From: Bacteroidales bacterium
GTDB taxonomy: Bacteria > Bacteroidota > Bacteroidia > Bacteroidales > VadinHA17
Direction of reading: 5' to 3'
Length of the DNA stretch: 35,145 bases
Assembly (NCBI GenBank): GCA_016928075.1
Contig: JAFGLJ010000001.1
Coordinates: 1 to 35,145, forward strand
Below the pieces are notes generated by a model that was not told where the DNA came from, ran no database searches, and was given only the letters and a program-made list of their open reading frames with translations. The position numbers and the translations under genes are program-made. Shown here piece by piece: positions 24,283 through 32,382 of this stretch (within the stretch, counting starts at the first letter, position 1; each line of letters opens with the position of its first letter).

Positions 24283-25748
24283 TCCTGTTTAAACGGTATT
24301 TTTATTGTAAATGTGCAACCGGTTGCATTATTTTTTACACTAATGCTCCCCTGATGCATTTTCACAACAAGGTGTGCAAAACTTAATCCCAGTCCATATC
24401 CCTTAACATTATGCAGGTCGCGATCAGGCACCCTGAAAAATTTTTCAAACACCTTTTGCCTGTATTCTTCAGGTATACCAGGGCCATTATCAGACATGCT
24501 GATAACCGCGTATTTTTCATTTGCCGATAGCCTGATTGTGATTTCAGGATCACCATCATTGTACTTTAAACTGTTATCTAAAAGGTTTAGAATTACTCCC
24601 TGCAAATATGATGGGTCACCCCTGACAATCAGTTCTTCAGGATGATCAAAGCTGACTATTGCATGTGCAGATTCAATTCGCGATTGTAACGATTTCAATG
24701 AATCATCGATAAGACTAACAAGATCCACATCCTCGAAACTTAAAATACCTGAATCTTCCTCTATTATTGAATGATCAAGAACTTTAGAAATCAGGATTTC
24801 AAGTCGCTTTATCTCCTTCCCTGCCATCTCAAGATATTCTTCAGTCTTACTCATGTTAATCCCTTCGGCATTATTTTTCTTCAAAGCTTCTATAGCAACC
24901 TTGACCGTGGATACGGGTGTCTTAAGTTCATGGGAAATATTGCTTATAAAACTGTTCCGTACCTCATTCAGTCGCATCTGCTTCATAATACTTAGATAAG
25001 CAAGAATAAAAGCAAGGGAACTGACCAGCACCAGTATAAATGAAAAGATGATCTGTGGTAATATCTCTCTGATAATATAAAAACCAGGTTTTTCTATTAC
25101 AGCTGATGGCAGTGATCCTGTCCAGTCTTCCAGGATAATTGACCCGTTGTTAACTGAAATACTATCTGCTTCAATCCAGACAGGGTTAAAATTCAACCTG
25201 TTCTCATTTAACCGTTTCCTATAATTAGTTACAAAAATAACTGAATCAGGCCCGGTCCCTATCCCTGCAATAAACCTGTTTTCGTTTGTAATGCTGTCTG
25301 CTGACTTTTCAATTATCAGCCTTAAACTCCTGATTAAGATACTATCGCTGGATGTAATAAATTTAAAACCTGATTCACTTCCCGCTGAATCAATCGTACC
25401 GTTAATTTTAAACCTGGAAAGTGTATCATGTTCTGAACCCGTGCTGTCAGTGTTAATTAGTGCGGTAAGTACCGTAATTGAATCTTTCAGTATTAGCTTT
25501 CCCTGTTGACTCCTGAAGCTAAAGAAATCTCCCTTATCACCCAATGCGGGTTCTATTATATAATCAACCAGCAATGAATCGACAGCAACATTATACGATT
25601 CTTTATAGTATCCATAAAGCTCCTTTGTAAGGCCCGACTTTTCCTCTTTATATTGACTCCGCAGCCAGTATAATGATATCCCGATTATCATTATTTCACT
25701 GATGACCATCAGCAGGGCGATCCATCTGTTTCTATTGCTTGATTTCAT
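24279..25748 (-). CDS. Membrane sensor histidine kinase
   Basis: The 489-residue kinase has two membrane helices (about 9-28 and 231-254) bounding an extracytoplasmic sensor region of about 200 residues that I do not recognise. There is no obvious HAMP domain; the HisKA helix follows directly with His273 in ISNISHELKTPVS. The HATPase domain has the N box NLLDNSLKYN, G1 box DNGPGIP and G2 box GYGLGLSF. It phosphorylates the adjacent response regulator. The gene begins 139 nt from the divergent GLPGLI gene and has its own TATATTTG box. The sensed signal is unknown, perhaps envelope state given the neighbouring outer-membrane genes. Confidence 0.93.
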   Translation of the reverse strand: MKSSNRNRWIALLMVISEIMIIGISLYWLRSQYKEEKSGLTKELYGYYKESYNVAVDSLLVDYIIEPALGDKGDFFSFRSQQGKLILKDSITVLTALINTDSTGSEHDTLSRFKINGTIDSAGSESGFKFITSSDSILIRSLRLIIEKSADSITNENRFIAGIGTGPDSVIFVTNYRKRLNENRLNFNPVWIEADSISVNNGSIILEDWTGSLPSAVIEKPGFYIIREILPQIIFSFILVLVSSLAFILAYLSIMKQMRLNEVRNSFISNISHELKTPVSTVKVAIEALKKNNAEGINMSKTEEYLEMAGKEIKRLEILISKVLDHSIIEEDSGILSFEDVDLVSLIDDSLKSLQSRIESAHAIVSFDHPEELIVRGDPSYLQGVILNLLDNSLKYNDGDPEITIRLSANEKYAVISMSDNGPGIPEEYRQKVFEKFFRVPDRDLHNVKGYGLGLSFAHLVVKMHQGSISVKNNATGCTFTIKIPFKQD

Positions 25749-25762
25749 GATATTTATAATTA

Positions 25763-25770
25763 CAAATATA
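25763..25770 (-). promoter_or_regulatory. -7 box of the kinase/regulator operon
   Basis: The minus-strand TATATTTG matches TAnnTTTG, 14 nt before the kinase start codon, leaving a very short leader. No -33 TTTG at standard spacing is seen. Confidence 0.5.
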
Positions 25771-25798
25771 ATTGGTGGTAATATACAATCAGCAGCTA

Positions 25799-25836
25799 TT
25801 AACCTTAATTAACTTTAATTTGCAGAATGTTAACCT
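25799..25836. promoter_or_regulatory. Candidate response-regulator operator: phased TTAAC(C/T) half-sites
   Basis: TTAACCTTAA (25799-25808) is followed directly by TTAACTTTAA (25809-25818), and TTAACCT recurs at 25830-25836. Starts are spaced 10 and 21 bp, on one DNA face. Direct TTAAC repeats with about one-turn spacing are the kind of site bound by OmpR/PhoB-family regulators such as PhoP of Bacillus. The third half-site overlaps the -33 position of the GLPGLI promoter. Confidence 0.5.
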
Positions 25837-25856
25837 GTTCTATTGCTTTGAGTTTA

Positions 25857-25864
25857 TATTTTTG
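25857..25864 (+). promoter_or_regulatory. -7 box of the GLPGLI/barrel operon
   Basis: TATTTTTG matches TAnnTTTG, 23 nt before the GLPGLI start codon. The expected -33 position has CCTG instead of TTTG, overlapping a TTAACC half-site, which fits an activator-dependent promoter. Confidence 0.5.
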
Positions 25865-25887
25865 CTCAGTAACTTAATTTCTTTCAT

Positions 25888-26655
25888 ATGATAAAACAAA
25901 TAATATTCAGCGCTTTCATGCTGCATTTCAGTGTTGCTTCCTTTGCCCAGCAATCTTACTCAGGATCCGTAATTTATGAAGAAACGACCAGACTGGAAAT
26001 AAAGATTGACGGAGAAATGGCAGCCATGATAAAAGATTTACCAACAGAAAAAAAGTCAGAAAAGATACTCTGGTTCAGCCCGCAGGCAAGCCTCTACGAT
26101 AGCTATACGAAAGAGGGGGAAAGTGTTGCTGACGGTGGTGCCTGGGTTTCGGAAGGCAATATGAAAATGGTTTTTACAGAACCGGTTAACAAAGTATTTG
26201 TAGACCTTGAAAAAAAGGAAATGATTGAACAAAGGGAATTCATGACGCGATTGTTCCTTGTAACCGGGGACCTCCCTGATAAAGAATGGAAGATCACAGG
26301 TGAGCAGGAAAAGATACTAGATTATCCATGCATTAAGGCAACTAATACTGATACAAGTGGTCTTGTAACACGTGTATGGTTTACACCATCTATAAACATT
26401 CCTGCCGGTCCAGGCCAGTTGTGTAACCTGCCGGGGCTGGTTCTCAAAGTTGATATAGATGAAGGTAAACGTATTTTAGAAGCCAGAAGTATCAGTTTTG
26501 ATGATCCGGGTAAAGAAGTGTTTATAAAACCTTCGAAAGGTAAGAAAGTGACAAGAGAGGAATTTGATACCATCGTAGAAGAAAAGATGAAAGAGATGGG
26601 AGTGGAAACGGGTGCCTCAGGAAGCGGAACAGTGGTAATAAAAATAAGGAAATAA
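25888..26655 (+). CDS. GLPGLI family secreted protein
   Basis: The 255-residue protein has a signal peptide (1-20, ending SFAQ) and the GLPGLI-family core around residues 170-195 (GPGQLCNLPGLVLKV), preceded by the typical EWKITGEQEKILDYPC segment with Lys/Cys before the motif. GLPGLI proteins are Bacteroidota-specific, of unsettled function, and are usually encoded next to a carboxypeptidase-regulatory-domain/outer-membrane-barrel protein, as here (5-nt gap). They are assumed to act in the periplasm or at the outer membrane. The gene is divergent from the kinase/regulator pair and shares their operator-like region. The C-terminus is Lys/Glu rich. Confidence 0.88.
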   Translation: MIKQIIFSAFMLHFSVASFAQQSYSGSVIYEETTRLEIKIDGEMAAMIKDLPTEKKSEKILWFSPQASLYDSYTKEGESVADGGAWVSEGNMKMVFTEPVNKVFVDLEKKEMIEQREFMTRLFLVTGDLPDKEWKITGEQEKILDYPCIKATNTDTSGLVTRVWFTPSINIPAGPGQLCNLPGLVLKVDIDEGKRILEARSISFDDPGKEVFIKPSKGKKVTREEFDTIVEEKMKEMGVETGASGSGTVVIKIRK

Positions 26656-26660
26656 ATTCC

Positions 26661-29399
26661 ATGCGGGTAATAATTGCAGTAATACTGCTCCTTATTCCGG
26701 CCGGACTGCTCGGACAGGGTAATAGCCTCCGGGGTGAGATTCTCGATGAGAATGCTGAACCGATGCCTTCCGCTACAGCCATACTGCTTAACCCGGTGGA
26801 TTCAACACTCCTTTACTTCGGGGTAAGCAGTACTTCTGGAAAATTTGAAATAAAAAATATCAAACAGGGAAAGTACCTCCTGCAGGTTGCTTTCATAGGT
26901 TATTCAACGATCTATAAAAATATTGAAATCCCATATGAAGATTCGGGCGATATCGGTACAATTATAATGACACCAGAACCTGTTTCGCTCGATGAAGTTA
27001 CGATTACAGGCGAAAGGGTTCCCCTGAAAATAAAAAGAGATACCATTGAATATGATGCGAAGGCTTTCAAAGTAGCACCCGACGGAGTCGTGGAAGACCT
27101 GCTTAAAAAATTACCGGGCCTTGAAATTGACCGTTCCGGTAATATTAAAGCCATGGGCGAAAATGTCAGAAATGTACTGGTCGATGGCAAAGAATTCTTT
27201 GGGAATGATCCAAAGGTTGCAACCAAAAACCTTCCGGCCAATGTTGTTGATAAGGTGCAACTCTTTAATAAGAAATCCGAAGAGGCCGAATTTACAGGGA
27301 TAGACGACGGTACAAGAAACCAGACTCTTAATCTTATGCTTGATGAGGATAAGAAAAATGGTGTATTTGGTGAATTAGTGGCAGGGGGAGGAACAGGAAA
27401 ACACTACCAGGCAAACGGTAAAGTGTATCGATTTGGTAACAGGACCCAGATAGCCGCCCTCGGCATGATAAATAATATTAATGAATTTGGATTTTCAGTA
27501 GGGGATTATCTCAGCTTCACAGGTGGTATTTCCGGTTTTGGAGGAAAGATATTTATTGGTGAAGGTGGATTCCCGATCAATTTCGGTGAAACGGTCAAAG
27601 GATACTCCACATCGGGTGCTGCAGGATTGAATTTTTCATTTTCACCCCGGAAAGACCGCCGTTTTTTCATCAGCTACCTTGGAAATGGTTCGAAAAAAGA
27701 GTTAAACGAAACAACTAAAACTACTAATTACAGGGAAGAAGGGTCATTCCTGCAGCATGAAAATTCAGAACAGATTCAGCAGGATACTTCACATAGCATA
27801 AATTTTGGTATACGATATCTGTTTAATGAATCCAATAATATTATCCTGAACGGGACAGTTACATATAATACAGGATTTGTTCCACTTGCTTCAACAACAG
27901 GCACATACCTTAATGACGAACTGGTCAATGATCAAATCAGGACAAGTAAAGATATCTCTGACCGAATAACTGGTAATGTAAGTACCACTTATCTTAAACG
28001 AATTAATGAAGGAAAAACATTGCTGAAGCTTTATGGGAGCAGTTCATTATCAAACAGTTCATCCGAAATTGGATTTGAGAACATAACTAATTACTATGCT
28101 CCTGCACTTACGGATATATTAAGCCAGTTCCAGGATAATAATATCAGGTCATTAAACTACACGCTGGGATTGGCTTTTACCCAGCAAATTACCTCCCGTT
28201 CTTACATTGATATACTTCTTGGCGGAGGATACAATGAACAGGATCTGGAAAGGGAACAGGTAAATACAGGAAACGGTTATTCGGTAATTGATAGCCTGAG
28301 CCCGGATTTTCAGAAAAATGGCCATAATATAAAACCTGGTGTATCACTCAGGAGAAATACAGAAAAAACCAATCTTACACTCGCACTTGAATATAATATG
28401 GGCAGGTATTATACTTCACTCTGGCAGGACGACCCTGAGGTTAAAAAGTTCAGTATCTTTCAACCCCGGTTCTCATACGAGTACAGTTATGGGACAGGAA
28501 GAAGGCTTATGTTTGATTATTCCAGCAGTGTGAACACTCCTTCGGTGAACCAGATGCTCCCTGTGGTTAATAATTTCAACAGTCTTACCTTATTCTATGG
28601 CAACCGGGATCTCGAACCTGAATATTCTCACAGGCTTAGTATTTACTGGTGGATATTCGACCAGTTTTCCTTCACCAGTTTCCTGGCCTCTTCAAGTTTT
28701 AATTATACAATCAATAAGATTAATTATTCCCGTATTATAAATGACCAGCTCAGCCAGGAAATAAGGCTGGTTAATGTTGAATCCGATTTTACTGCAAATG
28801 CAAATATTGATTTCTCGACACCAATAAGATTTATCGGCGTAAAAACAAATATTAACCTTGATGAAACATACAACAGGGGTATCAACCTGGTGGATGGAAC
28901 AGAAAACGATATAACAAGCTTTAATCACAGGCTTTCACTCACTTTTGAGAACAGGAAAAAGGATAAATGGGATATAAGCACCGGTGCAGGTCTGTCACTT
29001 ACCGATGCCAGGTACTCAATACAGGAATCACTCAATAATGTGTATTTCGATATTTCATGGTTTGGTGAAATAAGGTGGACACCAAATGATAAATTCGATT
29101 TCAACATAAGTGCAGATATTACCAATTATACCGCCAGGAGTTTTGATGAATCCAGAATTGTACCGCTGATTGGTGCACGAATAAGTTATTTCTTTTTGAA
29201 GAATAACCGGGCAGCAATTACTCTTTCAGGATTTGACCTCCTGAACAGGAACACGGGTATCGACCGGATAAGTGAGCTAAACTATCTGCGAGAAACAAGG
29301 TCAAATATTTTAGGCCGCTATATAATGCTTTCATTTAAATACCGGTTGAACAAGATAGGTGGTGATTCCGGTATTTCAATTGATATTAAAAAGAGATAA
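26661..29399 (+). CDS. Outer-membrane beta-barrel protein with carboxypeptidase-like regulatory domain and TonB-plug-like region
   Basis: The 912-residue protein has a signal peptide (1-19), a beta-sandwich CarboxypepD_reg domain (about 20-105; LRGEILDENAEPMPSATA, LLQVAFIGYST) and a plug-like region (about 110-215; VEDLLKKLPGLEIDR, VLVDGKEFFG). A large outer-membrane barrel follows with many alternating aromatic strands and a final strand rich in aromatic/basic residues. This is the standard partner of GLPGLI proteins and resembles TonB-linked receptors without a SusD neighbour. It starts 5 nt after the GLPGLI stop codon. It may take up or secrete a ligand; substrate unknown. Confidence 0.9.
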   Translation: MRVIIAVILLLIPAGLLGQGNSLRGEILDENAEPMPSATAILLNPVDSTLLYFGVSSTSGKFEIKNIKQGKYLLQVAFIGYSTIYKNIEIPYEDSGDIGTIIMTPEPVSLDEVTITGERVPLKIKRDTIEYDAKAFKVAPDGVVEDLLKKLPGLEIDRSGNIKAMGENVRNVLVDGKEFFGNDPKVATKNLPANVVDKVQLFNKKSEEAEFTGIDDGTRNQTLNLMLDEDKKNGVFGELVAGGGTGKHYQANGKVYRFGNRTQIAALGMINNINEFGFSVGDYLSFTGGISGFGGKIFIGEGGFPINFGETVKGYSTSGAAGLNFSFSPRKDRRFFISYLGNGSKKELNETTKTTNYREEGSFLQHENSEQIQQDTSHSINFGIRYLFNESNNIILNGTVTYNTGFVPLASTTGTYLNDELVNDQIRTSKDISDRITGNVSTTYLKRINEGKTLLKLYGSSSLSNSSSEIGFENITNYYAPALTDILSQFQDNNIRSLNYTLGLAFTQQITSRSYIDILLGGGYNEQDLEREQVNTGNGYSVIDSLSPDFQKNGHNIKPGVSLRRNTEKTNLTLALEYNMGRYYTSLWQDDPEVKKFSIFQPRFSYEYSYGTGRRLMFDYSSSVNTPSVNQMLPVVNNFNSLTLFYGNRDLEPEYSHRLSIYWWIFDQFSFTSFLASSSFNYTINKINYSRIINDQLSQEIRLVNVESDFTANANIDFSTPIRFIGVKTNINLDETYNRGINLVDGTENDITSFNHRLSLTFENRKKDKWDISTGAGLSLTDARYSIQESLNNVYFDISWFGEIRWTPNDKFDFNISADITNYTARSFDESRIVPLIGARISYFFLKNNRAAITLSGFDLLNRNTGIDRISELNYLRETRSNILGRYIMLSFKYRLNKIGGDSGISIDIKKR

Positions 29400-29419
29400 A
29401 GGGTAATTTTTTTCTGAAA

Positions 29420-29453
29420 CCCGTTTTAACAACTTAACAATTCAACAATTCAA
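29420..29453 (-). repeat. Intergenic repeat, copy 3
   Basis: The minus-strand sequence begins TTGAATTGTTGAA and ends AAACGGG, aligning with the element at 8421-8454 over about 34 nt with several mismatches. It lies between the barrel gene and the aldo/keto reductase gene. Confidence 0.6.
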
Positions 29454-29467
29454 CCATTACATAATGT

Positions 29468-29475
29468 TATCTTTG
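29468..29475 (+). promoter_or_regulatory. -7 box immediately upstream of the aldo/keto reductase
   Basis: TATCTTTG matches TAnnTTTG and ends 5 nt before the ATG at 29481, so initiation would fall at or next to the start codon. Confidence 0.4.
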
Positions 29476-29480
29476 TATAC

Positions 29481-30455
29481 ATGAAAAAACGTATACTTGG
29501 ATCCTCCGGCCTTGAAGTATCAGCAATCGGCCTTGGTTGCTGGGGTATGTCGGGAGCATATGGCGCCGGTGACAAGAAAGAGTCGATAGAAACAATTCAT
29601 GAATCTATAGATCAAGGTATTAACTTTATTGACACCGCCGATATATATGGAAACGGACATAATGAGATTCTAGTAGGTGAAGCACTGAGAAATCTCCGTC
29701 AGGATGTGATCCTGGCCACCAAATTCGGTTTTATTGGCGGAGAGAATAATGATCTGCATGTCAATGGTCGGCCCGAATATGTAAAAAAAGCATGTGATGC
29801 AAGCCTGAAAAGACTGGGTACTGAATATATTGACCTTTATTACCTGCACAGGCTTGATAAAAATGTTCCGGTCGAAGACACTGTTGGGGCTATGTCAAGA
29901 CTTGTGGAAAAAGGAAAAATTAGATTTATAGGATTATCAGAGGTTTCGGCAGGCACACTCAACAGGGCTGTCAATGTTCACCCGGTGGCAGCTCTTCAAT
30001 CCGAATATTCCTTAACTACCCGTGATATAGAAAATAGCGTAATCCCATCATGCAGGAAAAACAACGTTGCCATAGTGGCTTTCAGCCCTCTGGGCAGGGC
30101 TCTGCTGACCCTGTCAATAAAAAATGTTGAGGATCTTGAAGAAAATGATTTCAGGAGGAATATTCCCAGATTCCAGGGCAATAACTTCAAGAAAAACCTG
30201 CAGCTTCTTGCCTTGATAACAGATATAGCTGAAAATAAAAATATTACACCTGCACAAATTGCACTGGCCTGGCTTCTTCACCGCGGAGACGATATAATCC
30301 CAATCCCTGGCATGAAAAGGAAGAAATATGTAAAAGAAAATATTCGTTCAGCCAATGTTTCTTTATTTCAGGATGAAATCGAAAAACTGGATAGCATTTT
30401 CAATAATATTTCAGGTGAAAGATACGGTAAGGAGAGCAGTAAATTCATTGAATAA
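29481..30455 (+). CDS. Aldo/keto reductase
   Basis: The 324-residue cytosolic oxidoreductase reduces aldehydes or ketones with NADPH. The catalytic tetrad is present: Asp51 (FIDTAD), Tyr56 (DIYGNGHNE), Lys81 (LATKFG) and His123 (YYLHRLD). The C-terminal cofactor-binding motifs (IPIPGMKRKKYVKEN) are also present. The start MKKRILGSSGLEVSAIGLG is canonical for the family, which fixes the ATG at 29481. It resembles the YajO/IolS-like subfamily most by pattern. The gene is between a TonB-like barrel gene and a peptidase gene, neither of which indicates its substrate. Its promoter box is so close that the mRNA may be leaderless. Confidence 0.94.
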   Translation: MKKRILGSSGLEVSAIGLGCWGMSGAYGAGDKKESIETIHESIDQGINFIDTADIYGNGHNEILVGEALRNLRQDVILATKFGFIGGENNDLHVNGRPEYVKKACDASLKRLGTEYIDLYYLHRLDKNVPVEDTVGAMSRLVEKGKIRFIGLSEVSAGTLNRAVNVHPVAALQSEYSLTTRDIENSVIPSCRKNNVAIVAFSPLGRALLTLSIKNVEDLEENDFRRNIPRFQGNNFKKNLQLLALITDIAENKNITPAQIALAWLLHRGDDIIPIPGMKRKKYVKENIRSANVSLFQDEIEKLDSIFNNISGERYGKESSKFIE

Positions 30456-30519
30456 TTTATCCGGCGATTTCTTACCTTTATTATTTTATAAATGATTGGT
30501 CAGATTAAACAATGAAACC

Positions 30520-32328
30520 ATGAAAACCAGGTTAATCATCGCCACCCTTTCAATATGCCTTTTACTGCTTAACAATAGCTGGTCTGAGGATCATCAGGAT
30601 AATATAGCTGTTGAATATACCCTAACCATGGATAAACCAAATACTCATTACTTCCATGTAAGTATGGCGGTCAATGATATCCCCGGATCTTATGCCGAGT
30701 TCAGGTTACCAAACTGGACTCCCGGTTATTATCGGATAATGGACTATGCAAAAAACGTCACTTCCTTTATAGTTAAAGATAAGGATGGCAATTCTCTTGA
30801 ATGGGAAAAAACAGAAAAGAATGCCTGGAAAGTCCAAAAGCCGTTAGTGAATGACATAGTGATTGAATACGATGTATTTTCGTACAGTGTATCCGTGGCT
30901 GATCCATACCTTGACTATGGGAGGGCATTCATCCCGCCGGCAGGTGTTTTTATGTATCCTTCGGGAAGGCTCGACCTGCCATCAACAGTTAACATTATCC
31001 CTTACCAGGAATGGGAATCTGTTTGTACGGGACTTGAGCCTGTTGAAGGTGTCCCGCATACATACTATGCCGGCAATTATGATATACTGTTCGACAGTCC
31101 CATACTGGCAGGTAATATGGAGATCGTTGATTTCGAAATAGACGATATTCCTTACACAATTGCAGTGGAGAAACCAGGTAATACAGATCTCTATCAGTTT
31201 ACCAATGACCTGAAAAAAGTTATACCAGCTGCCACGGAACTTTTCGGTGATATCCCTTATAAGCACTACACTTTCCTGATAATGGATAGTGGCATGGGAG
31301 GTCTTGAGCATGCCAATTCAATGGCTGTTTATGCGAGAGGTGATTTTTATGGTGGCGAAGGCAGTAACAGGAATAAGGGATGGATGAATTTTATTACACA
31401 CGAATTTTTTCACCTGTATAATGTTAAATCAATACGTCCTGCCGGACTGTGGCCAATTGATTATGATAAGGAAAACTACACTGAGATGCTCTGGGTGTCA
31501 GAAGGATTTACAGTATATTATGAGTATATTATTATGAACAGGGCCGGGTTGTTAACACGAGATGATGTTTTAAACTACCTGTCGAATACAATAAAGACAT
31601 ACGAGAGTATACCGGGAAGTAAATACCAGTCAGCCACTGAATCCAGCTTTGATACATGGATCAACTTTTTCAGCAGAAGCAGCAATGCGCAGAATGCAAC
31701 AATATCATATTATGACAAAGGCTGTGCCCTTGGAATGATACTGGATTTAGCAATAAGAAAAGAAACAGGTAATCAGAAGTCCCTCGATGATATTATGAGA
31801 AACCTATATTATAAATATTTTAAAGATCTGAAGAGAGGGTTTACGGAAGAGGAATTCAGGGCAGAATGCGAATCGATAGCCGGCACATCGCTTGATGAGA
31901 TATTTGATGTTTATGTTTCAGCAACTGGTGATGTCGATTACAATAAATACCTTTCTTACGCCGGGTTGCATATTGACCTGGATGAGGAAACACTTGAGGG
32001 CAGCTATATTGGCACCGAAACAAGGAACGTAAACGGTGAAACAATTATATCATCTATAGTACGTGATTCACCAGCATGGAATTATGGTTTAAGTGTGAAT
32101 GATATAATCCTCGAGGTCAACGGGGAACCACTGGAAAACCAAACATTGGAAGATATCTTAAAATATACAGCACCACTTGATACCTTAAGGTTCAAAGTAA
32201 AACACCGTTACATTGAACGCGATATAAGTGTGATCACCGACAATGCCAGTACTGTAAGGTATAATATTTCAATGTTACCTGACCCAGATACTCTGCAGCA
32301 ACTTATTCTCAATGATTGGATAAGATGA
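30520..32328 (+). CDS. Secreted M61-like metallopeptidase with PDZ domain
   Basis: The 602-residue product (ATG at 30520, choosing the signal peptide MKTRLIIATLSICLLLLNNS) has an N-terminal beta domain (30-210; YTLTMDKPNTHYFHV, FRLPNWTPGYY), a zinc peptidase domain with HEFFH at 294-298 and the third ligand Glu328 (WVSEGF), and a C-terminal PDZ domain (about 490-590; IVRDSPAWNYGLSVND). This is the layout of M61 glycyl aminopeptidases, which release N-terminal residues from peptides in the periplasm or outside. An in-frame ATG at 30496 would add eight residues before the signal peptide. It faces the M28 peptidase gene convergently. Confidence 0.92.
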   Translation: MKTRLIIATLSICLLLLNNSWSEDHQDNIAVEYTLTMDKPNTHYFHVSMAVNDIPGSYAEFRLPNWTPGYYRIMDYAKNVTSFIVKDKDGNSLEWEKTEKNAWKVQKPLVNDIVIEYDVFSYSVSVADPYLDYGRAFIPPAGVFMYPSGRLDLPSTVNIIPYQEWESVCTGLEPVEGVPHTYYAGNYDILFDSPILAGNMEIVDFEIDDIPYTIAVEKPGNTDLYQFTNDLKKVIPAATELFGDIPYKHYTFLIMDSGMGGLEHANSMAVYARGDFYGGEGSNRNKGWMNFITHEFFHLYNVKSIRPAGLWPIDYDKENYTEMLWVSEGFTVYYEYIIMNRAGLLTRDDVLNYLSNTIKTYESIPGSKYQSATESSFDTWINFFSRSSNAQNATISYYDKGCALGMILDLAIRKETGNQKSLDDIMRNLYYKYFKDLKRGFTEEEFRAECESIAGTSLDEIFDVYVSATGDVDYNKYLSYAGLHIDLDEETLEGSYIGTETRNVNGETIISSIVRDSPAWNYGLSVNDIILEVNGEPLENQTLEDILKYTAPLDTLRFKVKHRYIERDISVITDNASTVRYNISMLPDPDTLQQLILNDWIR

Positions 32329-32350
32329 GTCGCTGATTTTCTTATTCTTC

Positions 32351-32374
32351 AGACGAGCTGAAGCGCGTCTCTAC
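32351..32374. repeat. Short hairpin repeat between convergent peptidase genes
   Basis: AGACGAGC-TGAA-GCGCGTCT forms an 8-bp stem with one mismatch and a tetraloop, followed by CTAC and a T-rich stretch. Read on the minus strand it begins GTAGAGACGCG, a type of dispersed hairpin repeat seen in several Bacteroidota genomes. It may terminate transcription from the M61 gene. Confidence 0.55.
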
Positions 32375-32382
32375 TTTTGTCT

